From Corylus avellana (taxonomy: Eukaryota > Streptophyta > Magnoliopsida > Fagales > Betulaceae): DNA of 64,000 bases. Under the pieces are notes generated by a model. The model saw only the letters and a list, made by a program, of their open reading frames with translations, was not told the DNA's origin and searched no databases. Of the stretch, positions 48,653 through 64,000 are shown in pieces (within the stretch, counting starts at the first letter, position 1; each line of letters starts with the position of its first letter). Both the position numbers and the translations under genes were made by a program. Location of the stretch: positions 27,391,382-27,455,381 of the forward strand of contig NC_081547.1 of NCBI RefSeq assembly GCF_901000735.1. Reading direction: 5' to 3'.

Positions 48653-51290
48653 CTCTGTGGAATCAAATGGATCTAGGGTTTATGCTTATACAACGTCCGA
48701 ACGGGTAATGATGTGATGAAATTAGAGGAAAAAGAGCAGGGGAGAGAAATGCGTCGAAGGATTATGAAATTATGAATCAGGACTTGTGGAAAGAGGTGGC
48801 AGCAGAGATGGATATGGTGAATTTGAGATATTTGTGACTGAAAACCGTCTGCCCTACTCTCTCTGGTGGCGGGAAATCATGTCCGTCGTATAGGAGGGAA
48901 ATTTAATTTTTCCTCCTCCTTTTTTTTTTTAACAAAAAAAAAAATCTTCAAAATGAGTTTGAAAGTCATGTTAGGAAGCCCACAATTCCCAACCCAACTC
49001 TGTTTAATTAGTTTCCTGGATTTGTGTTTGGGTCCAACAACTCAAAATCCAACCTTTTGTTTTTTTCCTTAATCCAACCCAATTCACTTTACCCGTATTT
49101 ATTTTCAATGCCCAATTCGCACGCATAAACCAATGAGAGAACACTCGTTTTTGGATTATGAAATTAGCTTTTATGTATTTCTGTTTTCAAAATTATTCAT
49201 ACATAATTTTTGTAGTTTTTTTAATTCTTAAAAAAAAATGAAAAATGAATACAGCAGAAACTCCTTTTTACATTTTTTTATTTTTTGACAAGTAACGCTA
49301 GATATTATATTTTTATTCTATAATTGTCTAACAATATTGACTTGACACTCTAAAATAATCATTAAATTTTTTTATTTATTTAACAATGATTAATTAAATA
49401 GTTAATTAAGAGTGTCATGTCGGCTTTGTTGAATGAATATTTGATAAAATTATATTATCTAGTATTTTTTTATCTTTTTCAAATATTGTATCTTTGCTCA
49501 AGTGGTTTTGGAGGGACTGTTTCTTGCCATTATACTCCTTTTCCCTTAAATTTTCTAACTTGGCATATTGGATAAATCTCATTAATCTCCCAAGTTGGAA
49601 TTTACTTGTGATCTCATGCAGATCTTCGTATACAATCCTCATCAAAGCTTTCCATCACCATCAGAAAATGCAAAGAATTACTTTAAGATAAATGATGACA
49701 TTGTTATCGGTGGCTCCTCATTTGTTGAAATTTTGAGTACATAATAATCAAAATTGTATCTCTCATCAGTCTTTCTTGTGATTTAAATTTGGATGAAGTT
49801 CTCACAGTCTTCTTTGCAGATAGGTTAGCAGCCTCCCTTCAATTTAATTGTTTTCATTTTGAAAGGTAACTCCTTAATCGTAACCCTAACTTTACAGCAA
49901 CCTCTCATTACTCGAGATTTTTATATCTCCTCCACCATCTTATAAATTCTTGCTACCATCTTAATATCTTCATCATAGGAAACTCAAAAAGTAAACAGAA
50001 ATTTTTACTTTAGCGCTTACAATGCAACAAATGGGGTCACAACTAGACTCACACTAGTTGCATTCTTATCTCTCCCCATTCGGTTCCCACATTTCCTATA
50101 TGTAGTAGGAGGGATCCTCCCCCTCCCTGTCCCCCTCGGTTTGATTTTCAATTGTTGTAGTTACACAAAAGAAAAATGACCAAGCCCCAACATACAATGA
50201 TTTCCTTAACTCAATGATTTTGGATACATTTAACATATAGGTAAAACAATTGCACGTGCATGGCACATGATGAGGTATCTTCCTAATATAACATCCAATT
50301 TGGACAGCAGGGGAGACATTACAACCCTTTTGTAATTACGTAAGATACATTGTAAAAATCATTTGTTATCATGAATATCCTCCTAATTGATTTCCTACAA
50401 ACACAATTTCATTGCAATATAATGACTCCAGATCAATTGATCTCAATATAATCTTTCTTGAAGTGCCAATCAAGACTTCTTATCGCCGGTGTAGCCTGTA
50501 GGTAACCCTACCAACAACCTCTTTTTTTTTCTTTTTTTTTTGTCAGCTACAAAAATTCCATTTTTAGCTATCTTTTTCTTGGTTGGTGGGCCAAAAAAAG
50601 TATTGGACTAGATAATTTATTTGGTTTATTTCTAGTTTTTTATTAATTGTAAGAGAACGTAATCTACACAATATGGTGGGCTTGTTTGTTAAAACTTCTT
50701 AATTGTAACATAAATATAAAAATAATTTGTAAGTATCTTGTGTTTTAAGTTTTTAATTATTTTTACTTTTTACTTTTTATTTTTTATTTACTAAAAGGCC
50801 AAAAATTGTCCAAGGAGTTACCAGCGAGCCCGGTGTTTTCTTACTGGGTCTTGTTGCGCACGATGTCGTTTAGAAATAGACATGACCGCATGAGTGGCCC
50901 ATAAAGAGGGTAAGATTAGGTGGGTTAGCCTTTACAATTACACCAATCCGATAATCACCACCCGCTTTTGTGACGCAAAAACCTGTGGCTTGGAACCACA
51001 AAAACCCGTGAGCCCAAAGACAACAACCAATTAATTAATTTCATTACCTAACAAAAAAAAGGGAAATTCACTCCTATTGACCAAACTACCCATCTGCATG
51101 ATGTTCCACGGTAGCCAATAGATGCCAGGTGCTCGGAGCATATTCCACGTATGAGGATGTAACGGTAGTTTCACTTGTTCTGAGATCCACATATATTTTG
51201 TTCCCAATAGCAACCATAAAAATACACATAAATATCCTCGCTCACCAAAACCAGAAGCTCACTCTCTGCGAATTGCGATCGTTGTAAAAG
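48653..51290. other. Intergenic between PSF2 and TPI (divergent promoters)
   Basis: AT-rich with no supported gene. The PSF2 5'UTR and promoter lie just right of 48652. The TPI promoter occupies the last ~250 bases, with a TATA-like ATATATTTTG at 51191. Short frames at 49415-49691 are chance. Confidence 0.45.
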
Positions 51291-56307
<5,017 letters not shown>

Positions 56308-56437
56308 GCTTGCACCGGGTATGAGTAGGTGAGACTCTCAAGCTCTCATATGGGGACCTATTGAATCCGTGCAATACAAATTAAGAATAACTTTTTTGAG
56401 AGAGTAAGTTCCGTTTTGTGTTCAAATAAGCATCTCA

Positions 56438-56565
56438 GACTGGCTTTTGTGTATGAATAAAGATGACCAAGTATTAACTTCTTTATGCCTCTAACAAATC
56501 TGACTGGCTTTTGTGTATGAATAAAGATGACCAAGTATTAACTTCTTTATGCCTCTAACAAATCT
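56438..56565 (+). repeat. Exact 64-bp tandem duplication with polyadenylation signal
   Basis: Units 56438-56501 and 56502-56565, each starting GACTGGCTTTTGTGTATGAA, are identical. Each carries AATAAA (56456-56461 and 56520-56525). They lie 130-260 bases after the TPI stop codon, in the expected 3'UTR. Confidence 0.92.
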
Positions 56566-56734
56566 TTTTTATTACATCCAGTAACTTCATTCCCTACATG
56601 CTTTTGTGTGTTTTGGGGTGCATGTTTGTGTCTGAATCTCTGTGGAAATGATTGATATTTGCCCCCCTTCCCATAGAGCATAAGGACTACAGTTATAAAC
56701 TTCATATATATCTTTTGGAGTGAAGGTAAGGCCG

Positions 56735-57025
56735 CCCAACTTCTTCAAAGCTGGGCCAGAAGGAAAGATAAATTTTGCCATCCATGTACAAATGGCTCCA
56801 CATATTATGAATAACTTCTTTACAGACAAGGTTAATTAGGTAAAAGTAGAGTTTCCTCCTTGCTGTGGATTATGTAATGTCATTATTAGTTGTTTAGAGT
56901 TATTATAATATCTGGTCGTTATTGCGACACCACCGGTATGGACTTTTGAGAGTCAAGTGCCTATTAACTTCTAGGTGGCCTTAAATTTAAACCCCACGGG
57001 TTGCGGTCATTGCAAGCAGGGTATG
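56735..57025. repeat. Dispersed repeat, copy A (partner at 58930-59222)
   Basis: Shares an ordered set of words with 58930-59222: TGGCTCCACATATTAT, AACTTCTTT (GACTTCTTC), TTAGGTAA, TGCTGTGGATTA, AGTTGTT, ATCTGGTC, TATGGACT, AAGTGC, AACTTCTA, GGTCATTGCAAGCAGG and TATGGTTGG. Non-coding, origin unknown. Confidence 0.75.
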
Positions 57026-58929
57026 GTTGGTAAAGTTGAATTATTGGAACCTGTGTGAACTGTTAACTATTTTAAGAGTAATGTTACTCTTCACGCATGC
57101 TACATTTTTTTTTTTTTTAACACATGCCACATTAATTCGTGTAAAATGGGTTTAAATGATAGATTATTTTAATTTTCTCCTGCCAAAGTAAAAATTGTCT
57201 TCGTTGTGGTTTGAGAAACACCATATTTATAACTATATTTTATCAATTCATGGACAAAATCCTTATTCTCCCATTCTAGACACATTAGCCGCCCCTATCC
57301 CCTGCCCGGGTGAACGCCACCACTCCTTCCATCTAACTCCATCGTCAAACAATAAAATCGTTGTTCCTTCCATCTAACTCCATCGTCAAACAGTAATCCT
57401 TGTTCTCTGCTGTTGTTCCAACATCGGTAAGTATTCTCTACAACAAGAAGTCTATTCGAAGATAGAGAAGGGTGTGAAGATAAAGCTTGTAACTTTGTCA
57501 CCTGGTAAACGTTGCAAATGGCCTCACGTGAAGAGGCTGAGGGTTTGAAGGCTGGCCTGGCATTTTTTTTTGTTGTAATTCTGGCATATCTTTGAAAGTT
57601 GCAAGAATCCACTATAGTTGAACAACGTATTTATATGACCCAAAAATTCAGTGCTAAAGAGTCTTCCCGAAATTAATGACGTCTGGTCTTGTCTGTTTAC
57701 TCTCACTTCCACCATGGAAGCTTTACAAGGCCCCCTTTACTTCCTGCTCCCAAATTCGAACCAGATATCGAGAATTTCAAATGGAGGCTCATCCAGAAGG
57801 GCGTGTGCCCAACCCCCGAAATCACCCACAAAACATAAACCATCTTTTTGCATAAGTGTGCAATGAAATATTGTGACCCATTATTAGAGCATCTCCGACT
57901 CTTCATATGGCTCATAGTAGCTAAATATAACTATTATGAGCCATTTTATCCTTTCATCATATGTTTCAAAATATAAAGTTTTGAAAAATTTACTATAGAA
58001 TATGAAAATTTATTGCAGCACATCTTAAGACTTCAATTTTTTTTTTCTCCCTCTTTCTACTCCTCCCCTCTTTCTCTCATTTTGAAAAAAAATAATATTT
58101 AAATAAAATAGAAAGTATAATAGAGAGTATGTTGGAGTGTGTATAAAAAAAGTAGTAAAATAAAAAGGAAAATGATAGGTTTTCTTCTGGTGTCTTCCCA
58201 ACTGTGATGTAACTTTTAAAATTACCAATAAATTAAAAGTCAATAATGATAATCTCAAATTCAACGATAATTTTAAAAGTCACATCACAATTGGGAGAAC
58301 ACCAGAATGACACTAGAAGAACACCTAGCATTTTCCAAATAAAAATTACACTTTTTCACTAATTATTTTAACAAGTATTGCTAGAGATGCTCTTATAGTT
58401 GGGCTCGGTTATTGATGGTGGGTTGTGATTGAATTTTAGGATTGGAAGAATTATAAGCATTTTTCAAAAAAGATTTTACGGAGCCTTTGAAGATAATTTG
58501 GACCTCATGCAAGTGTTGGATGCTTAAAAGTAAGTAAACTATAAGATTTAATATTGACCGTTGAATAAACTACAACATACATACTGTTTTATTTTAATAA
58601 CAACATGTAAGTCAGATCCTTTGAAAAATGCAATAATTTTGAATTTTTGGAATTAATCAAGAATTTTGTTATGGTCTTACATGATTGACAGTATCAGTAT
58701 TGGTCATTGAAGTACTTGAGAGTGTACGTGCGATATCGCGCGTGCGTGAGAATGGGAATGGGACTGCTTCCTCATGGCTGGACCAGCTTAGGGTGTCCGT
58801 GTGCTAGCCAATTCAACTTGTACCCAAAGCAAATGTTGCGTTGAATTTAACATTTAACATTTAACATTTTCCTTCCCTGAAAGGGTAGCTTAGAGCACAA
58901 GAATGACTGTTTTTAGGGTGTGGACGTAA
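57026..58929. other. Intergenic between the two dispersed-repeat copies
   Basis: No gene. Contains a short direct repeat (TCCTTCCATCTAACTCCATC at 57324 and 57365, period 41) and a T run at 57107-57118 flanked by similar 15-mers (57092-57106 and 57119-57133), possibly an old tail insertion. Confidence 0.4.
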
Positions 58930-59222
58930 GGAATGATCAATTTTGTCATCCTTCTAGAACTGGCTCCACATATTATAAACGACTTCTTCGCAAAGATGTT
59001 ATTAGTTAGGTAATTAAGCGGTACCTTTATTTGCTGTGGATTACGTCAAGTCGTCGTGAGTTGTTCAAAGTATTGCCCGTTTTGTAAAATCTGGTCTTTA
59101 ATTGTGATGCCAACCAATATGGACTAAGAGAACACAAGTGCTTAATTATCAACTTCTACCTGCCCTTTACTGTAGACACATGGATCATGGGTCATTGCAA
59201 GCAGGCTATATGGTTGGCAAAA
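58930..59222. repeat. Dispersed repeat, copy B (partner at 56735-57025)
   Basis: Diverged direct copy of the segment 2.2 kb upstream, in the same orientation and word order, with small indels. The similarity extends slightly beyond both ends (GGAA-GATNAATTTTG before, AAAATTGTCTTC after). Confidence 0.7.
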
Positions 59223-61588
59223 TTTCACTGCTTCTGTTGTATTCTACCAACCTTAAAATTGTCTTCATTTTTGTTTGACATATGTGTCTGAGTTATCACT
59301 TGATCTGGGAAAGTTGGGTTTGTATTACTTCTGAATTAAAGCCTCTCTTTTTTGACATATATGCAAGGAAGGATTAATTGTGATCACCCATTACAGTCCG
59401 CCCTTAGCTTGTTGATCTTGGCTTATAGGAGTGACAATTTGTGTTTACGTGTTGTGTCAAAACGTGAGTAAAGAGGTCAACACTAACCTGACTCATTTAA
59501 ACTCGCTAATTTCATGTTAGGTCTACGGGCCGTATAAAAAATTATCAATCCTAAATATCGTATGTCAAGCTCGAGACGTGTTGAAGCATAAAGTGACGGT
59601 CATTAGGTATAAGATTATTTTGGTCAATCTTAACTTGAATCAAACCTCTCTTACTTAATCAGTTAATTTTATATTAAATTCGTATCGGGTTCACACGGGA
59701 AAAAGTACTTAAGCATGACTTTACACCCAAATATCAATGTTGATCGAATACATTAATAATTGCTAGTGTGAAATGATTCTTTAGTTAAGGCCACATATTA
59801 AGAATTGTTGGCCATCTCAATCCTACTGTTGGTCGGACTTGCTTCTGAGTAGTTCATGCCTTGCGTCATGCCTTGCGTAATTAACGTATTTTCCGGGAGG
59901 TAAATAATGATTGCCCAACTACATTTACAGGATAACTTGCCGCACGGGGTAGTCGTCAACGTTTGAAAAATACCAAATAACTTGGAAATTTGGGGAATGG
60001 CATTATCTCATATATTGACTGTCATGGTGTCATGAGGTTGAGAATCTGTGATGGCATGTGACGATCGATGAATTTGGTGAATGGTAAACCACTTCACCGG
60101 AAGACACTAAATTATATAAATAACAAAGCAGGAGGCTAGCAGGAGCTGTGCGTGGATTCTATAGTCAAGGAAAAAGACTATTATGAGTTTGATCATTGTC
60201 TTATTAAGAATCTTTGCATGCTATTTCTATTAATTATAGACGATGATTTGTATTGAGACAGTTGTTTTTTTTTTTTTTTTGGGTCGAAAGAATCGACATT
60301 TATTTTTAGAACATATGATTCAGAATCCTCTGTTCTAAAAACATATGTTAATTTAATAAATTGAAAATCGCCTTTGCCGAACAAGAAAAAATTATGGGGG
60401 GCGTGCGTGAAATCATGGATGTTGTAGGAGCACAGCTGCACAAGAGTCAGAGAGTACCAAACAAGATGGACTTTTGTGAAAGAATCTTATAATCACGAAC
60501 ACCAAGACATTTTTCTGTTTTATTACTAAAGTCAACCTAAGTTTGGTTAGAGGAAGTTAGAAGGTGACGAGGATTTCTTGTATTTTTCCGACATATAACT
60601 CCAGCATTCCCATCTACATTACTATTGACTTCTTCAAGAATTTCGTTTGTTTAAATTAATTAACTCCGGCAATTACAGCCTCTATGGTCCCCCATTTGAC
60701 GATGTTTATTCATATTTTGTTCTTCAAATTTCCTTGGAAATTAATATGTTACCACCTATGATTAATCAGCCATCATCAACACGGCTGATTACTGATAAAA
60801 AAGCTTATGCAAAGTTAATTTCAGACGACAGTCACGTGCATTCTTTCTCACACTTGCAGAGAAAGTAACCAAACAGTAGGCTATAGGTCAACTCCTTAAC
60901 GTTTATCCGTCTGGAAGATATGACAAAAAGATCCGGGCAATCGGAGCAGATTCCGGGAAAAAAACAACTTTCCAAGAACACGAACACACGTACACGTACA
61001 TAAGTCCCCACGGCACTACCTTTCGTGGGCTTTCCAGAGAAAGCATTCAATCTGGCGGTGGTAGTCAGCAAGTGACAGCTAATTTGCTGAGCGTCAAGGA
61101 AAAAGTCCTTGCTTTCACACTAGAATACCTGTTTTGTTTCTTTCACAGGATTAGCTGGTTTGACTTTCCAGATATGATCGTGTTGTTTATGATTTCTTAT
61201 TTTGGTAATATAAAAAAGAAAAGAAGAAGAAGAAGATTTGATGACTTGTAAGGCAATCGATCCTTGTCGCTTCTACATATATATACTTCGCCGTAATATT
61301 TCTTGTTATTCTTTCAAATCATTTCTCGACTGGCGATTAAAATTATTTAATGCAAGTGAGAACTAGCTGAACTTCACTTTTGTTTTCACACCTGAAACAC
61401 CCGCCATTATTACGGGGATTTTTCCTTTTTCTAAGCCTTTCCTACCGGGCTTGGCTGGCTCGCTGGATTGACTTCTGCTCCTTCCAAGTTGTTTACACTT
61501 GGGTTTCTCTATTTTCCAACTCTTAAGCAGTTGCTGCAGTGTCTTTCCAGTGGAGAGGAGAGAGATAGGATTTCAAGCTTTTGAATTC
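59223..61588. other. Intergenic and promoter of the RLCK gene
   Basis: Includes a hAT-like candidate at 59426-59731. The last few hundred bases are the RLCK promoter and 5'UTR, with a TATATATAC near 61278 and pyrimidine-rich leader sequence. No other gene. Confidence 0.4.
59426..59731. mobile_element. Possible hAT-like non-autonomous element
   Basis: Starts TAGGAGTGACAATTTGTGTT followed by GTGTTGTGTC and ends ACTTTACACCCA, a decayed relative of TAGGGGTG...CACCCCTA ends. Sub-terminal ACGTG/CACG words are present. No convincing target duplication. Confidence 0.4.
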
Positions 61589-64000
61589 ATGGGTTCGTGC
61601 TTCAGTGTTAGAATCAAAGCCGAGAGCCCTCCTCACAATGGTATGATTGCAGTTTCAGTATTCCACTTATCTTATATTCTTTCACCTTTTCCTGATGCGT
61701 CTTGTAGCTGTTCTTGGCCAAGAAATTGTTGGTTTTTTTTTTTTTTTTTTTTTGAATTTGTTGTGATGGAATTGTATGCTTTGCGATTGGTGAAACATGC
61801 AATAGAACAGAGAATCTCTAGCCTGCTTTCTTTCTTTCTTTCGATTTCTTTTTGGGTGCTATTTTGGGTCCTGCATCTGGGTCTCTACATAGTTGGCTTG
61901 ATTTAGACGAGGTTTCAATTTCCTGGAAACCAAATGAATGGTTGGCGGTGTGTGCTTGATCAGAGTTCTCTCTCTCTCAAATTAAAACAGTTTTCTTTTC
62001 ATTTGAGGATTTTACAAAACCCCATTGATTTTGCTTTGCAGTTTTTTTTTTCCTTTGGGTTGCCAAACAAGTTTAAGATAACAAAAAAATTTTGCTTTTT
62101 GAATCTATATACTTTCGTTGGATGGAAGTTTGAGAAAACTAAATCAGCTGTAGAAGTCTATACTTATTACTGATAACATTTCCATATAGATTTAGATTTA
62201 TGAGTAATGCTATTTAGTAGACTACTATACGATTTTCGGGGTTCTATTGGCAATCAACATTGCTCCCTGCTCTGAACTGAGTTAATTTGAAGACAGAAAT
62301 GCTCTTTTTCCCCCTACCTCTGTTACCATTTATAATTTGTGATTAAGTTTGTAAGAAGTGTGCTAATTTTTGTGTTCGAATTACAGATGAATTTACTAAT
62401 TATATGGGATTGATGGGTGTAGGTGCGAATTCAACATATGGTAGAAAGGAAGGGATTGATTTGAGCTGTTTAAGCAGTAAGTTCTCACCTGTCTCAGTGC
62501 CTTCAACGCCTCGGACAGAGGGTGAGATCTTGCAGTCCTCCAATTTGAAAATCTTCTCCTATAATGAACTCAAAACAGCCACCAGGAACTTCCGTCCTGA
62601 TAGTGTGGTGGGTGAAGGCGGTTTCGGTTGTGTCTTTAAAGGGTGGGTCGATGAGCATTCATTTGCGCCTGCCAAGCCTGGAACCGGCATGGTTATCGCC
62701 GCAAAGAGGCTTAATCAAGAAGGTTTCCAGGGTCACAAGGAATGGTTGGTGAGTTCTATTTTTACCCTTCTTTGGCTCCTTTGCATTTCTTGATATCTCT
62801 CTGAGATTCTGAGCCTTTTTGTTGAACCTTAAAGTTGTCCTTTTGAGTTGCATGTAATAGTTTATGATCTTTTTAAGGGATTGGATAACCTTCTTTTCAA
62901 CATTACCAATAAGTTCAATCTTCAGGAGTTATGATTAATTAATTTTGTGGATCCTCTTGAACTGTAGGCAGAAATCAACTACCTGGGGGGGCTGGATCAT
63001 CCTAATCTGGTGAAATTGATTGGTTACTGCTTAGAGGATGACCAACGACTTCTAGTGTATGAATTTATGCCTAAGGGCAGCTTGGACAATCATCTGTTTA
63101 GGAGTGAGTTCTTGATCTCCTTCTGCAGTATTTACTTATCAGCTTTTAATATACTTCACTGTCCCATTGTTTAAGACCTTAAACATCTCTGTTGGCATTG
63201 TGTAATCAAGAATCTTGATCATCTTGGAACAGGGGCTTCTTATGTTCAACCGCTTTCTTGGAACCACCGTATGATGATTGCACTTGGTGCTGCTAAGGGT
63301 ATAGCATTTCTTCACAGTGACGAAGTAAAAGTGATATATCGGGACATCAAAACGTCGAATATCCTGCTAGATAGCGTATGTTAAACATGTTTCAATTGTT
63401 CTAATTTTAGGGATTCTGGAGGAGTTTAAGACTGTTTAGTTGAACATGCTCTCTCACCCACTTCTCATATTAAATTGCAGAACTATAATGTAAAGCTCTC
63501 AGATTTTGGGTTGGCCAAGGATGGGCCTACAGGTGACAGAAGCCATGTCTCTACAAGGGTCATGGGTACCTACGGGTATGCAGCTCCTGAGTATATGGCT
63601 ACAGGTACCTTAAAATTTTAAGCTTTGCTCATTTCTCCTAAGTTAAAAACCTGAATTGTCTTGTTTTCACCACTTGTTTCTTGAAACAAGAGAATGAACA
63701 GAATAACAATTACTTTTTCATCAAATTTCTGACTTATTAAGAAACTTAAGCAGATGGGGATCTCAAGTGCAATTTGGGCATATCAAGTCCCAAGTTTCTC
63801 ACAAGCTTTGTAACTGATACTTAGTTCATTCTATTATTGTGAAGGTCATTTAACGGCCAGAAGTGATGTCTACAGTTTTGGGGTTGTTCTCCTAGAGATG
63901 TTATCCGGCAAACGAGCCGTGGACAACAACAGGCCACCAAGAGAACACAATTTAGTTAGTTGGCTTAAGCCTTACCTTACCAGCAAACGAAAAGTTCTCA
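61589..64000 (+). CDS. PBL-type receptor-like cytoplasmic kinase (RLCK-VII), 3' truncated by window
   Basis: Ser/Thr kinase of the PBS1-like/APK1 group, which relays signals from cell-surface receptors. Exons: 61589-61640, 62387-62748, 62968-63103, 63233-63375, 63481-63604 and 63845 to the window end, one frame throughout. The N-terminus MGSCFS has a myristoylation Gly2 and palmitoylation Cys4, so plasma-membrane attachment is expected. Glycine loop [11 protein letters not shown] at 93-103, ATP-binding Lys124 (VIAAKRL), the RLCK-VII signature [19 protein letters not shown], catalytic [14 protein letters not shown] (Asp221), DFG at 239-241, activation segment ending [13 protein letters not shown]. 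The last bases read [14 protein letters not shown] and LVSWLKPYL. The C-terminal ~80-110 residues lie outside the window. The nearest class is PBL/APK1-like; exact member unresolved. Confidence 0.95.

Overview
This is nuclear DNA from a flowering plant, most likely a woody eudicot. The evidence is AT-rich intergenic sequence, GT-AG introns, plant-specific gene families (RDM1, GH17 with an X8 domain, DUF506, an RLCK-VII kinase, a DC1 protein), plant actin intron positions, many microsatellites and short transposable elements, and a 100-N scaffold gap at 23258-23357. The species cannot be fixed from the sequence. The genes are independently transcribed housekeeping and signalling genes, with no operon or cluster logic.

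Layout. 1-137 (-): 5' end of a DC1-domain protein gene that runs off the left edge. 1.3-4.3 kb: transposon-rich spacer with fold-back elements, a SINE and a hAT-like element. 4981-8087 (+): very-long-chain enoyl-CoA reductase (ECR). 11305-13077 (+): actin with a 5'UTR leader intron. 13568-14712 (-): ENTH-domain protein, convergent with actin. 16918-20638 (-): ALG5 dolichyl-phosphate glucosyltransferase, ten exons. 21437-21509 (+): tRNA-Lys(CUU). 21.5-26.6 kb: spacer with degenerate repeats and the gap. 26650-29036 (-): GH17 beta-1,3-glucanase with X8/CBM43. 31336-32163 (+): RDM1, an RNA-directed DNA methylation factor. 32.9-33.8 kb: a hAT-like element nested in a SINE. 35657-38670 (-): DUF506/PDDEXK-like protein. 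38.7-45.8 kb: mostly non-genic, with a decayed plant tandem CCCH zinc-finger (TZF) pseudogene near 43.4 kb. 45875-48652 (-): GINS subunit PSF2. 51291-56307 (+): cytosolic triosephosphate isomerase. 61589-64000 (+): PBL-type receptor-like cytoplasmic kinase, cut by the right edge.

Exon structures were rebuilt by hand. The eight complete, best-characterised protein genes (ECR 310 aa, actin 377, ENTH 260, ALG5 335, GH17-X8 446, DUF506 311, PSF2 210, TPI 254) each keep one reading frame across every GT-AG junction. RDM1 is also intact, at 204 aa with the start chosen here.

I see no new multi-gene system. The unexpected material is in the mobile and decayed DNA. It includes a hAT-like element inserted eight bases into a SINE, and several poly(A)/poly(T) insertions of about 20-30 bp that look like retroposed tails with almost no body. 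It also includes a fold-back element family with at least three copies, a frameshifted TZF gene relic, and a 24-bp perfect hairpin in the first TPI intron. A 64-bp exact duplication in the TPI 3' region carries a second polyadenylation signal.
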